A DNA stretch of 13,445 nt from assembly GCA_964242895.1 (NCBI GenBank), contig CAXTBN010000067.1, forward strand, positions 1 to 13,445, in the 5' to 3' direction. This document shows positions 7,638 through 13,445 of the stretch, piece after piece. This DNA comes from JASLDZ01 sp964242895. GTDB lineage: Bacteria > Pseudomonadota > Alphaproteobacteria > Caulobacterales > Caulobacteraceae. The notes beneath the pieces were generated by a model. It ran no database searches. It was not told the origin of the DNA and saw only the letters and a list, made by a program, of their open reading frames with translations. The position numbers and the translations under genes are program-made. Each line of letters starts with the position of its first letter. Position 1 is the first letter of the stretch.

Positions 7638-7746
7638 GGCGGAGGGGGCCGCGGCCGCGCCCACCGCGCGGCCGGCCAGAGACTCGCGCCGGCGACGCGA
7701 CGCCCCATATCCGCCCTACGCCCATGCGAACCGGGGCGACCTCGAA

Positions 7747-7775
7747 TCGACGCCTGCGCCAAGCGCGGCTATACG
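7747..7775 (+). promoter_or_regulatory. Candidate promoter of the SleB-type hydrolase gene
   Basis: TCGACG (7747-7752) and TATACG (7770-7775) are spaced by 17 bases, and the -10 context GCTATA also fits the alphaproteobacterial housekeeping consensus as I remember it (TTGACG, then GCTANAWC). The predicted start near 7782 gives a leader of about 40 bases before the ATG at 7823. It rules against the in-frame ATG at 7724 as the main start, because that lies upstream of the promoter. Unproven without transcript mapping. Confidence 0.5.
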
Positions 7776-7822
7776 CACGCCCTTCCGGCGCCCTGGCGAG
7801 GGCGCGACGGCTCCCGATCCCG

Positions 7823-8953
7823 ATGCCCCACACCCTGCGCGCGACACGTCAGGCGCTGAAGCTCGGCCTCCTTCTCGGCGCGGCGAGTTCGCTCGCCGGC
7901 TTCGGGCTGGCGGGCGCCACGGCGCCGCGTCCGGGCGCCGGAGCCCTGGCGCTGCGGACCGGCTCGGCGGCGCTGGCGCTGGCGCCGGTGCAGCCGCCGC
8001 GCGAGGCCGCCGCCACCGGCACCGTCGACCTGCCGCCCGGCGCGGCGGGCGAGCCCGGCGGTGAGCGGCGCGCCGGCACGGAGTACGACTACGGCCGCGC
8101 GCATAAGCTGAACGCGGCGCTGCCCTTCTCCAAGGCGCCCATCATCGCGGCGCTGCCGTTCCAGGTGACCGGCGAGGCCGGCGACCGCGAGCGCGCCCTC
8201 ACCTGCCTGACGCAGGCCGTCTACTACGAGGCTGGCTTCGAGCCGCTGCAGGGCGAGCGCGCCGTGGCGCAGGTGATCCTGAACCGCATGCGCCACGGCC
8301 TGTTTCCGCATTCGGTGTGCGGCGTGGTGTTCCAGGGCGCGGTGACGCCGGGCGGCGGCTGCCAGTTCTCCTTCACCTGCGACGGCTCACTCGGCCGCGG
8401 CGCGCCGGCCCCGGCCGCCTGGAAGCGCGCGCAGGACGTCGCCCGCGCGGCGCTGAACGGTTACGTCGAGGCGAGCATCGGGCTCGCGACGCACTATCAC
8501 ACCGACTACGTGGCTCCATACTGGATGACGACCGTCACCAAGATGGCGCGCGTGGGCCAGCATATCTTCTACCGCTGGCCGGGGACGCTGGGTCTGCCCG
8601 CGGCCTACGGCGCGCGCTACGCGGCGGTCGAGCACATCCCCTCCACGACGCAGCTGATGCTGGCGGCGCAGACCAAGGGCCATGGCGGCGTGGTCACCTT
8701 CCACCCGGGCCAGGGCGTGACCCTGGGCGCGGACGGCGCGATCTACGTGGCTCAGAGCGACGACGCGCCGTCCGACGGCCGGGTGCACACGCGCATCCTC
8801 ACGGGCGACGCGGCGAGCGAGGGTGCGACGCCGCAGGCGCGCCGCGCGGCGGTGCTCGCCGGCCACGCCGCGCAGCCGGCGGGCGGGCTGGAGACGCTGG
8901 CGCCGGAGACGGCCGCAGCGCCTTCCGCCCCGGCGTCCGCCGGCGAGAACTGA
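7823..8953 (+). CDS. Secreted cell wall hydrolase, SleB/Hydrolase_2 family
   Basis: A 376-residue exported peptidoglycan hydrolase, by family a lytic-transglycosylase-like muramidase related to spore-cortex SleB/CwlJ catalytic domains; in Gram-negatives it would act in the periplasm. The signal peptide is residues 1 to about 34 (basic start, hydrophobic LGLLLGAASSLAGFGLAGA). A low-complexity linker to about residue 85 is followed by the catalytic domain: LTCLTQAVYYEAGFEP with the likely catalytic Glu136, GERAVAQVILNRMRHGLFP (144-162), VCGVVFQG, CQFSFTCDG (180-188), THYHTDYVAPYW (223-234), and VGQHIFYRWPG (244-254). The C-terminus (from about 285) is Ala/Gly-rich and unassigned. The frame is open far upstream, antisense to dnaX and ffs, and that part is not coding. 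The ATG at 7823 begins the signal peptide and follows a promoter-like pair, but its Shine-Dalgarno is weak. trmD starts 27 bases downstream. Confidence 0.9.
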   Translation: MPHTLRATRQALKLGLLLGAASSLAGFGLAGATAPRPGAGALALRTGSAALALAPVQPPREAAATGTVDLPPGAAGEPGGERRAGTEYDYGRAHKLNAALPFSKAPIIAALPFQVTGEAGDRERALTCLTQAVYYEAGFEPLQGERAVAQVILNRMRHGLFPHSVCGVVFQGAVTPGGGCQFSFTCDGSLGRGAPAPAAWKRAQDVARAALNGYVEASIGLATHYHTDYVAPYWMTTVTKMARVGQHIFYRWPGTLGLPAAYGARYAAVEHIPSTTQLMLAAQTKGHGGVVTFHPGQGVTLGADGAIYVAQSDDAPSDGRVHTRILTGDAASEGATPQARRAAVLAGHAAQPAGGLETLAPETAAAPSAPASAGEN

Positions 8954-8980
8954 CGCCCGTTTCCGGCTAGAGGGCGGTCC

Positions 8981-9718
8981 GTGCCCTTCACCGCCACCGT
9001 CCTCACCATGTTCCCGGACGCCTTTCCGGGCCCGCTCGGCGTCTCGCTGATCGGGACCGCCTGGCGCGAGCAGGGCTTGTGGACGCTGGAAACGGTGGAC
9101 ATCCGGGCCCATTCCAAGGATAAACGCGGCTTCCTGGACGACACTCCCGCAGGGGGCGGCGCCGGGCAGGTGATGCGGGCGGACGTGATCGCCTCGGCGC
9201 TGGACGGCGTCGAGCGGGGCGGACGCCCGCTTTTGTACATGAGCGCCCGGGGCCGTCCCCTCACCCAGGCGCGCGTCCGCGAGTGGTCCGCCGGCCCCGG
9301 CTTGGTGGTCCTCTGCGGGCGGTTCGAGGGGGTGGACCAGCGGGTGCTCGACGCCCGCGGGTTCGAGGAGGTCGCCGTGGGCGACGCGGTGCTCGCCGGC
9401 GGCGAGGCGGCGGCGTGCGTGGTGATCGAGGCCTGCGTCCGCCTGGTGCCGGGGGTTCTCGGCAACGCGGCGAGCACGGGCGAGGAGAGCTTCGAGGACG
9501 GCCTCCTCGAACACCCGCAGTACACGCGACCGCGGACGTTCGAGGGCCACGACATCCCCGAGGTGCTGCTGGGCGGAAACCACGGCGCGGTGGCGCGGTG
9601 GCGGCAGGCGCAGCGGGAAGACGTCACGCGGGAGCGGCGGCCGGACCTCTGGTCGGCGCATCCCGCCAATCAACAGCCAAAGGGCGCCAAAGCCCGACCG
9701 AAGGACGAAGACCGATGA
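8981..9718 (+). CDS. trmD: tRNA (guanine37-N1)-methyltransferase TrmD
   Basis: This SPOUT enzyme methylates G37 next to the anticodon of tRNAs reading CUN, CCN and CGG, using S-adenosylmethionine, and prevents +1 frameshifting. It is a homodimer with a trefoil knot. The 245-residue product shows MFPDAF near the start, DIRAHSKDKRGFLDDTPAGGG (40-60) with the substrate loop, YMSARGRPLTQ (86-96), LVVLCGRFEGVDQRV (108-122), VGDAVLAGGEAAA (133-145), RLVPGVLGN (154-162) with the conserved Arg154, SFEDGLLEHPQYTRP (170-184), and LGGNHGAVARWR (197-208). Position 169 is Glu where E. coli has the catalytic Asp169. A lysine-rich tail ends the protein. The start is GTG with AGAGGG upstream. rpsP and rimM, which usually precede trmD, are absent here; the wall hydrolase gene takes their place. 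The stop overlaps rplS as ATGA. Confidence 0.96.
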   Translation: MPFTATVLTMFPDAFPGPLGVSLIGTAWREQGLWTLETVDIRAHSKDKRGFLDDTPAGGGAGQVMRADVIASALDGVERGGRPLLYMSARGRPLTQARVREWSAGPGLVVLCGRFEGVDQRVLDARGFEEVAVGDAVLAGGEAAACVVIEACVRLVPGVLGNAASTGEESFEDGLLEHPQYTRPRTFEGHDIPEVLLGGNHGAVARWRQAQREDVTRERRPDLWSAHPANQQPKGAKARPKDEDR

Positions 9719-10119
9719 ACAGCATCATCCAGCAGCTGCAGGCCGAAGAGGCCCAGCGCCTCGGCGAGATCCGCAAGACCCCCGAGTTCCGCCCCGGCGA
9801 CACCGTGCGCGTCAACGTGCGGATCAAGGAAGGCGAGCGCGAGCGCGTGCAGGCCTACGAGGGCGTGGTGATCGCCCGCGCCGGCCAGGGCCACCACGAG
9901 ACCTTCACGGTGAGAAAGATCAGCTTCGGCGAGGGGGTGGAGCGCGTCTTCCCCGTGCTCTCGCCCAACATCGAGAGCATCGAAGTGCGCCGCCACGGCG
10001 CCGTGCGCCGCGCCAAGCTCTATTATCTGCGCGACCGCCGCGGGAAGTCGGCCCGCATCGCCGAGCGGCAGATGAACACGACGCCCAAGGACGAGCCGAA
10101 CACGACGCCGGAGGCCTGA
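9715..10119 (+). CDS. rplS: 50S ribosomal protein L19
   Basis: L19 sits at the interface of the large and small ribosomal subunits. The 134-residue protein has the full family pattern: FRPGDTVRVNVRIKEGERER (25-44), VQAYEGVVIARAGQGHHETF (45-64), TVRKISFGEGVERVFPVLSP (65-84), IEVRRHGAVRRAKLYYLRDR (89-108) and GKSARIAE. A short acidic, threonine-rich tail (NTTPKDEPNTTPEA) extends beyond the core and is not conserved. The ATG overlaps the trmD stop in ATGA, and AAGGA lies upstream within the trmD tail codons, so translation is coupled. The frame is open further upstream within trmD, but that part is shadow sequence. A strong hairpin follows the stop, ending this transcription unit. Confidence 0.97.
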   Translation: MNSIIQQLQAEEAQRLGEIRKTPEFRPGDTVRVNVRIKEGERERVQAYEGVVIARAGQGHHETFTVRKISFGEGVERVFPVLSPNIESIEVRRHGAVRRAKLYYLRDRRGKSARIAERQMNTTPKDEPNTTPEA

Positions 10120-10123
10120 GCCT

Positions 10124-10155
10124 CCGACGCTCCCGCCCCAGGGCGGGAACGTCGG
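10124..10155. terminator. Hairpin terminator between convergent rplS and the GH1-RmlD fusion gene
   Basis: CCGACG-C-TCCCGCCC (10124-10138) pairs with GGGCGGGA-A-CGTCGG (10141-10155): an 8-base GC stem, one mismatch, then six more pairs, so a stem of about 14 pairs. The nominal loop of two bases would open to four in practice. It begins 5 bases after the rplS stop and ends 5 bases before the stop codon of the opposing gene, so it can serve both directions. The T tract is poor on the plus side. Confidence 0.78.
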
Positions 10156-10159
10156 TCGG

Positions 10160-12430
10160 TCATGACGGGGCCGCGGCTGCGAAGCTGCGGCCCTTCGCGC
10201 GTCGGGGCAGCGGCGCGCGCGCGGGCGGCGGCGCCACCTTCAGCGTCGGGCGCACGGCGGCGGCGAAGCGCTCGACGGCGCTGTCCAGCGTGGGCATGAC
10301 CGCGCCGAAGCGCGTGCCGAGCTCCACGCACGCAGGCCGCGGGGCCGCTTGGCCCAGCGAGGCGCCGGGGACGGACCGCACCAGCTCCGCATCCAGGCCG
10401 AGGGCGCGCGCCAGCCGGTCCGCGAACACCGCCCAGCTCACGCAGCCGCGGTTGGCGAGGTGGCGCACGCCGGTCTCGCCGTCGATGACAAGGTCCAGCG
10501 CCGCATCCACGAGGTCGGCTACGTAGGTCGGCGAGACCGTCTGGTCGGCCGCCGCCCGGAAGACGTGGCCGGCCGCCAGGGTGCGCGCGACCGCCTGGGC
10601 GAAGTTGTGCGGGTCCAGCGGGGAGAAGAACGCGCTGGTGCGCACGACCAGGCCGCGCCCGCCCGTCTCCAGCACCGCGCGTTCCGCCGCCGCCTTGCTG
10701 CGGCCGTAGGCGTTCAGCGGCGCGGGCGGGTCGTCCTCGTCGTAGGCGCCCGGCTTGGCCCCGTCGAAGACGAGGTCGGAGCTGAAGGCCACGAACGGCA
10801 GGTCGCGGTCTGCGCAGGCGCGGGCCAGGCTCTCCACCGCCGCGCCGTTGGCGGCCATGCAGGCGTCCGGCTCGCGCTCGGCGTCGTCCACGCGCACGTA
10901 GCCGACCGCGTTGACGACCGCCCAGGGCCGCACCCCGTCCAGCACGTCGGCGATCAAGGCGGCGTCCGTCACGTCCAGCTGCGCGCGGTCGGTGAGCACG
11001 TAGGCGTGGCCCCGGTGCTCCAGGGCGCGGGCGAAGGCGCGGCCGAGCGTGCCCGTGGCGCCCGTGACCAGCACCGGGCGCGGCGCGCCGGCGGGCGGGC
11101 TCCAGCTGCGGAGCACGGGCGCGCTCTGGGCGCACCAGGTCGGCGCGTGGGCGAAGCGGATGTCGCGCCGCCACCAGCCGGGGCCGGCCTGCGCCGGGTG
11201 CGGCTCGCCCTCCCCTGTCGCCAGCCGACGGACGAGGCCGGCGAGCGCGGTCGGCCGCGGCGCGCCCGAGCGGACGTCGAACACGCCCGGCTCGTAGTGG
11301 CCCACGTCCTTGGTCAGGAGGCTGTTCCAATCCACGGCGCCCAGCAGCGACCAGACGGTGACCGCCTCCACGTCCACGCCGCGCCCACGCAGGCGGCCGG
11401 CGGCGTCCCACGACTCCTGCAGCCAGCGCATCTGCTCGTCGCGGGTGCAGCCGAGGTGGCTCTCGGTGATCGCGAGCGTGCGGCCGTAGCGCTCCCACGC
11501 GAGCTCCAGCAGGCGCTCCACGCCAAGCGGGCCGGGAGCCACGGCGCGCACGGCCTCCACGTCGGCGTAGGGCGTCTCGTAGTTCCCGCCGCGGCGCTCA
11601 GGCGGGTACCAGTCGATCCGGTGGTCGAGCATCCGCTCGCTGGACAGATAGTAGTTCACGCCCATCACGTCGGGCGGGCACGGGTCGTCGGCGATGGCGC
11701 GCAGGCGGTCGCCCAGCCCCATGCCCTCCAGCCGTGCGTGGAAGCGGTGGCCGGGGACCACCCGCCCGCACAGGAGGTCGAAGGAGAGCCAGCGCCGCTC
11801 GTTCTCGAACTCGGCCTGGTCCACCAGCGGGTCGGTGGCGAAGACGTGGCCCATGTCCTCCGTCTGCACCAGCCGCGCCGCGGGGTTCACGGCGCGGATC
11901 TCGCGCATGGCGAGCCGGGTGGCGTCGATCTCGTTCAGCAGCGCGACACTCATGGCGTACTCGTCGCGGGCGTGCGGATGCCAGTGGCCGTAGAGCGCCG
12001 AGAAGCGTGCGGTGGTCAGGGGCTCGTTGACGGGCGTCCAGCCCTCGACCCAGGGATAGCGCTCCGCGGCGGCGCGGGCGTGGGCGGCGAGGCCCGGGGC
12101 GAAGCCGTCGTCCAGGAGGTGCGTGTAGCGCGGGCCGGAGCCGTGGTGCACGAGGCCGGCGATCGGCGCGACCCCCAGCTCACGCAGGCGGCCCAGGCGC
12201 GCGTCGCTCCAGCTCCAGTCGCGCGCGTCGGGGCGGTCGGGCGCGGTGCGCTCCCACAGCACGGGGTAGCGCAGGGTCTTGAGGCCGAGCTCGGCGAAAC
12301 GGTCGAGGTCGTCGATCCGAGCCTCGTGCCCGGTGCGCACGGTCTGGTCGGCGAAGCGGTCGCCCACGCGGTTGACGGTGCACTCGTGCCCGCCCCACAG
12401 CGCCAGCGGCGCGACCCCCTGCTGCCCCAT
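10160..12430 (-). CDS. Fusion protein: glycoside hydrolase family 1-like domain plus RmlD-like NAD(P)-dependent sugar reductase domain
   Basis: One uninterrupted 756-residue frame with two enzymes in series and no signal peptide, so cytosolic. Residues 1 to about 405 form a TIM-barrel glycosidase resembling family 1: WTPVNEP places a putative acid/base at Glu136, VMGVNYY (255-261) is a family-like strand, and ITESHLG places a putative nucleophile at Glu323, followed by VTVWSLLGAVDWNS (357-370). After a linker, residues 452 to about 725 resemble RmlD (dTDP-4-dehydrorhamnose reductase): nucleotide-binding VLVTGATGTLG (453-463), VVNAVGYVRVDDAE (505-518), FSSDLVFDG (549-557), catalytic YGRSK (Tyr575, Lys579) and DQTVSPTYVADL (629-640). 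A basic tail ends the protein. Possible roles are removing or remodelling a sugar and reducing a keto-sugar, but the substrate cannot be read from sequence. GGAG lies three bases before the start. recR ends 57 bases upstream on the same strand. Confidence 0.87.
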   Translation of the reverse strand: MGQQGVAPLALWGGHECTVNRVGDRFADQTVRTGHEARIDDLDRFAELGLKTLRYPVLWERTAPDRPDARDWSWSDARLGRLRELGVAPIAGLVHHGSGPRYTHLLDDGFAPGLAAHARAAAERYPWVEGWTPVNEPLTTARFSALYGHWHPHARDEYAMSVALLNEIDATRLAMREIRAVNPAARLVQTEDMGHVFATDPLVDQAEFENERRWLSFDLLCGRVVPGHRFHARLEGMGLGDRLRAIADDPCPPDVMGVNYYLSSERMLDHRIDWYPPERRGGNYETPYADVEAVRAVAPGPLGVERLLELAWERYGRTLAITESHLGCTRDEQMRWLQESWDAAGRLRGRGVDVEAVTVWSLLGAVDWNSLLTKDVGHYEPGVFDVRSGAPRPTALAGLVRRLATGEGEPHPAQAGPGWWRRDIRFAHAPTWCAQSAPVLRSWSPPAGAPRPVLVTGATGTLGRAFARALEHRGHAYVLTDRAQLDVTDAALIADVLDGVRPWAVVNAVGYVRVDDAEREPDACMAANGAAVESLARACADRDLPFVAFSSDLVFDGAKPGAYDEDDPPAPLNAYGRSKAAAERAVLETGGRGLVVRTSAFFSPLDPHNFAQAVARTLAAGHVFRAAADQTVSPTYVADLVDAALDLVIDGETGVRHLANRGCVSWAVFADRLARALGLDAELVRSVPGASLGQAAPRPACVELGTRFGAVMPTLDSAVERFAAAVRPTLKVAPPPARAPLPRRAKGRSFAAAAPS

Positions 12431-12487
12431 GCACTCCGTCTTTCCCGCCCCGGTCGGAACGGCAACGCTGGCGAGGGAGCCGGGTTG

Positions 12488-13090
12488 CTAGGCCGGCCGC
12501 CGCGCCCGCATCGCCTGGGCGATGGTGCCGTCGTCCAGCCAGTCGAGGTCGCCGCCGACGGGAACGCCGCGGGCGAGGCTGGTGACAGGCACGCCCGTCG
12601 GCCCCAGCCGCTCGGCGAGGTAGTGGGCGGTGGTCTGGCCGTCGACGGTGGCGGGCAGCGCCAGGATCACCTCGCGCACGCCCTCGGCCCCCGCGCGCGC
12701 CACCAGCGCACCCACGCGCAGCGCCTCCGGCCCCACCCCGTCGAGCGCGGAGAGCAGGCCGCCCAGCACGTGGTAGCGGCCGCGGAAGGCGCCCGCGCGC
12801 TCCATGGCCCAGAGGGCGCCCGGCTCGTCGACCACGCAGATCAGCCCCGCGTCACGCCCCGCGTCGGCGCAGGTGTGGCACGGGTCGCGCGTGTCGAGCG
12901 CCCCGCACTCGGAGCAGGCGCGCACCTTGGCCGCCGCCTCCGCCAGCGCCGCGGCGAGGGGCTCCAGGAGCTGCTCCTTGCGCTTGAGCAGCGCCAGCGC
13001 CGCGCGGCGCCCCGACCGCGGCCCAAGCCCCGGCAGGCGCGACAGGAGCGCGATCAGGCGCTCGATCTCGGGGCTGGCGGCGGTGGGCAT
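12488..13090 (-). CDS. recR: Recombination mediator protein RecR
   Basis: RecR works with RecO (and RecF) to load RecA on SSB-coated single-stranded DNA at gaps. The 200-residue product has normal length and all domains in order: helix-hairpin-helix LPGLGPRSGRRAA (19-31), a four-cysteine zinc finger at Cys59, Cys62, Cys71 and Cys74, the Toprim domain LICVVDEPGALWAMERAG (83-100) with YHVLGGLLSAL (106-116), and the C-terminal LARGVPVGGDLDWLDDGTI (172-190). The ATG at 13090 has GAGGGA four bases upstream. A TATATC -10-like box lies immediately before, which suggests a very short leader. Unlike the common dnaX-ybaB-recR order, recR here is about 5 kb from ybaB, with the GH1-RmlD fusion gene as its downstream neighbour. 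Confidence 0.97.
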   Translation of the reverse strand: MPTAASPEIERLIALLSRLPGLGPRSGRRAALALLKRKEQLLEPLAAALAEAAAKVRACSECGALDTRDPCHTCADAGRDAGLICVVDEPGALWAMERAGAFRGRYHVLGGLLSALDGVGPEALRVGALVARAGAEGVREVILALPATVDGQTTAHYLAERLGPTGVPVTSLARGVPVGGDLDWLDDGTIAQAMRARRPA

Positions 13091-13099
13091 GCGTCCCTC

Positions 13100-13107
13100 G
13101 ATATAGG
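13100..13107 (-). promoter_or_regulatory. Candidate -10 element of recR
   Basis: The minus strand reads CCTATATC ending 9 bases before the recR ATG, close to the alphaproteobacterial -10 consensus GCTANAWC as I remember it and the only AT-rich hexamer nearby. No good -35 is visible. If used, the transcript would start within or just after the GAGGGA motif, giving an almost leaderless mRNA. Confidence 0.4.
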
Positions 13108-13182
13108 CCGCCGACGCCCGGCCCGCGACGGGCGCGCGCCGGCGCGCTCCGGCGGGGGCGGACCCGCGGAGGTGGGGAGGCG

Positions 13183-13248
13183 GCGGAGCGTCCGGGCCTC
13201 GCCCGGAGTTGGAGACAGTAACCGTTTCGGCGCGACCAGACGCTCCGC
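13183..13248. repeat. 10-bp inverted repeat with nested hairpin in the non-coding region beyond recR
   Basis: GCGGAGCGTC (13183-13192) and GACGCTCCGC (13239-13248) are perfectly complementary across a 46-base spacer. Inside, TCCGGGC-CTC-GCCCGGA (13191-13207) is a perfect 7-base hairpin. The spacer holds an unusually AT-rich patch for this genome (GACAGTAACCGTTTC, 13214-13228). It could be a structured leader or regulatory region of a gene outside the window. No coding sequence is apparent. Confidence 0.35.
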
Positions 13249-13445
13249 GCGGTGCGTTATCCCGGAGGGCGGGGCGCGCGGGCGTCTTGGGCCCTTCACC
13301 CCGAGGCCCCCACCAGTCGGGCGAAACCGCCGATGGCCAGACCCTTCTCCCCCCGGACGGGCGGCGAGGACAGCGCTCCTCGCCGATGGACGGGCTTACG
13401 TCCCCCGCCCTCTGATCCCGCTCGACCGCTCCCGCCGCCGCTTCG
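13249..13445. other. Right-edge region without a supported gene; contains a hairpin flanked by a direct repeat
   Basis: CGGCGAGGA (13362-13370) and TCCTCGCCG (13377-13385) form a perfect 9-base hairpin with a 6-base loop. The direct repeat GGACGGGC occurs on both sides (13355-13362 and 13388-13395). On the minus strand a frame is open from the right edge to a stop at 13296-13298 (49 codons), which could be the 3' end of a gene outside the window or chance. On the plus strand a frame from ATG 13333 stays open to the edge but has no clear ribosome-binding site and a low-complexity Pro/Arg sequence. The structure looks more like an intergenic repeat or terminator than a gene. Confidence 0.3.

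Noticed and set aside
7653..7673. GGCCGCG / CGCGGCC inverted repeat between ffs and the hydrolase gene
   Set aside because: 7-base arms made only of G and C are expected by chance in this composition, and no T tract or other context supports a terminator.
6296..7822. Very long plus-strand open frame leading into the SleB-type hydrolase gene
   Set aside because: It is antisense to dnaX and ffs. The translated part is Arg/Gln/Ala-rich with no domain, and the hydrolase has a clear signal peptide start at 7823. This is a GC-skew shadow.
13333..13445. Plus-strand frame from ATG 13333 open to the window edge
   Set aside because: No Shine-Dalgarno, a Pro/Arg-rich low-complexity product, and it overlaps the hairpin and direct repeat. 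It cannot be judged without the sequence beyond the edge.

Overview
The window is very G+C-rich and densely packed with housekeeping genes. Three features point to an alphaproteobacterium. The DnaX protein has lost most of the zinc-module cysteines, as I recall for that class. A short 4.5S-type SRP RNA gene lies directly upstream of dnaX. Several candidate promoters fit the TTGAC / GCTATA style of that class. Caulobacterales or a relative is possible, but the order cannot be fixed from this stretch. I see no phage, insertion sequence, CRISPR array, tRNA or rRNA. This is core chromosome with a few accessory genes.

Left part (1-3000). The 3' two-thirds of ftsH enters from the left edge and ends in a strong GC hairpin. 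It is followed on the same strand by folP (dihydropteroate synthase), then a small secreted DUF2141-family protein. A cupin gene closely matching the manganese (R)-hydroxynitrile lyase type converges on the DUF2141 gene with only 5 bp between them.

Middle part (3000-7800). gatB (amidotransferase subunit B, without gatA or gatC nearby) lies on the minus strand and is divergent from a small probable lipoprotein gene. The block ffs (SRP RNA) - dnaX - ybaB follows on the minus strand, and the dnaX stop overlaps the ybaB start in GTGA. The SRP RNA gene is easy to miss because long meaningless open frames cross it.

Right part (7740-13445). On the plus strand run a secreted SleB-type cell wall hydrolase, trmD and rplS. 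trmD and rplS overlap in ATGA and are followed by a strong hairpin terminator. On the minus strand are recR and a 756-residue protein that joins a family-1-like glycosidase domain to an RmlD-like NAD(P)-dependent sugar reductase domain. This fusion is the most unusual protein in the window. The last 350 bases hold no gene I can support. They contain a -10-like element for recR, a 10-bp inverted repeat, and a 9-bp hairpin flanked by an 8-bp direct repeat, which may be an intergenic repeat.

Functional themes: membrane proteolysis (FtsH), folate synthesis (FolP), translation (GatB, TrmD, L19, SRP RNA), and replication and repair (DnaX, YbaB, RecR). Envelope or secreted proteins (SleB-type hydrolase, lipoprotein, DUF2141) and two metabolic enzymes of uncertain substrate (cupin, GH1-RmlD fusion) lie between them. 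I found no clearly new multi-gene system.
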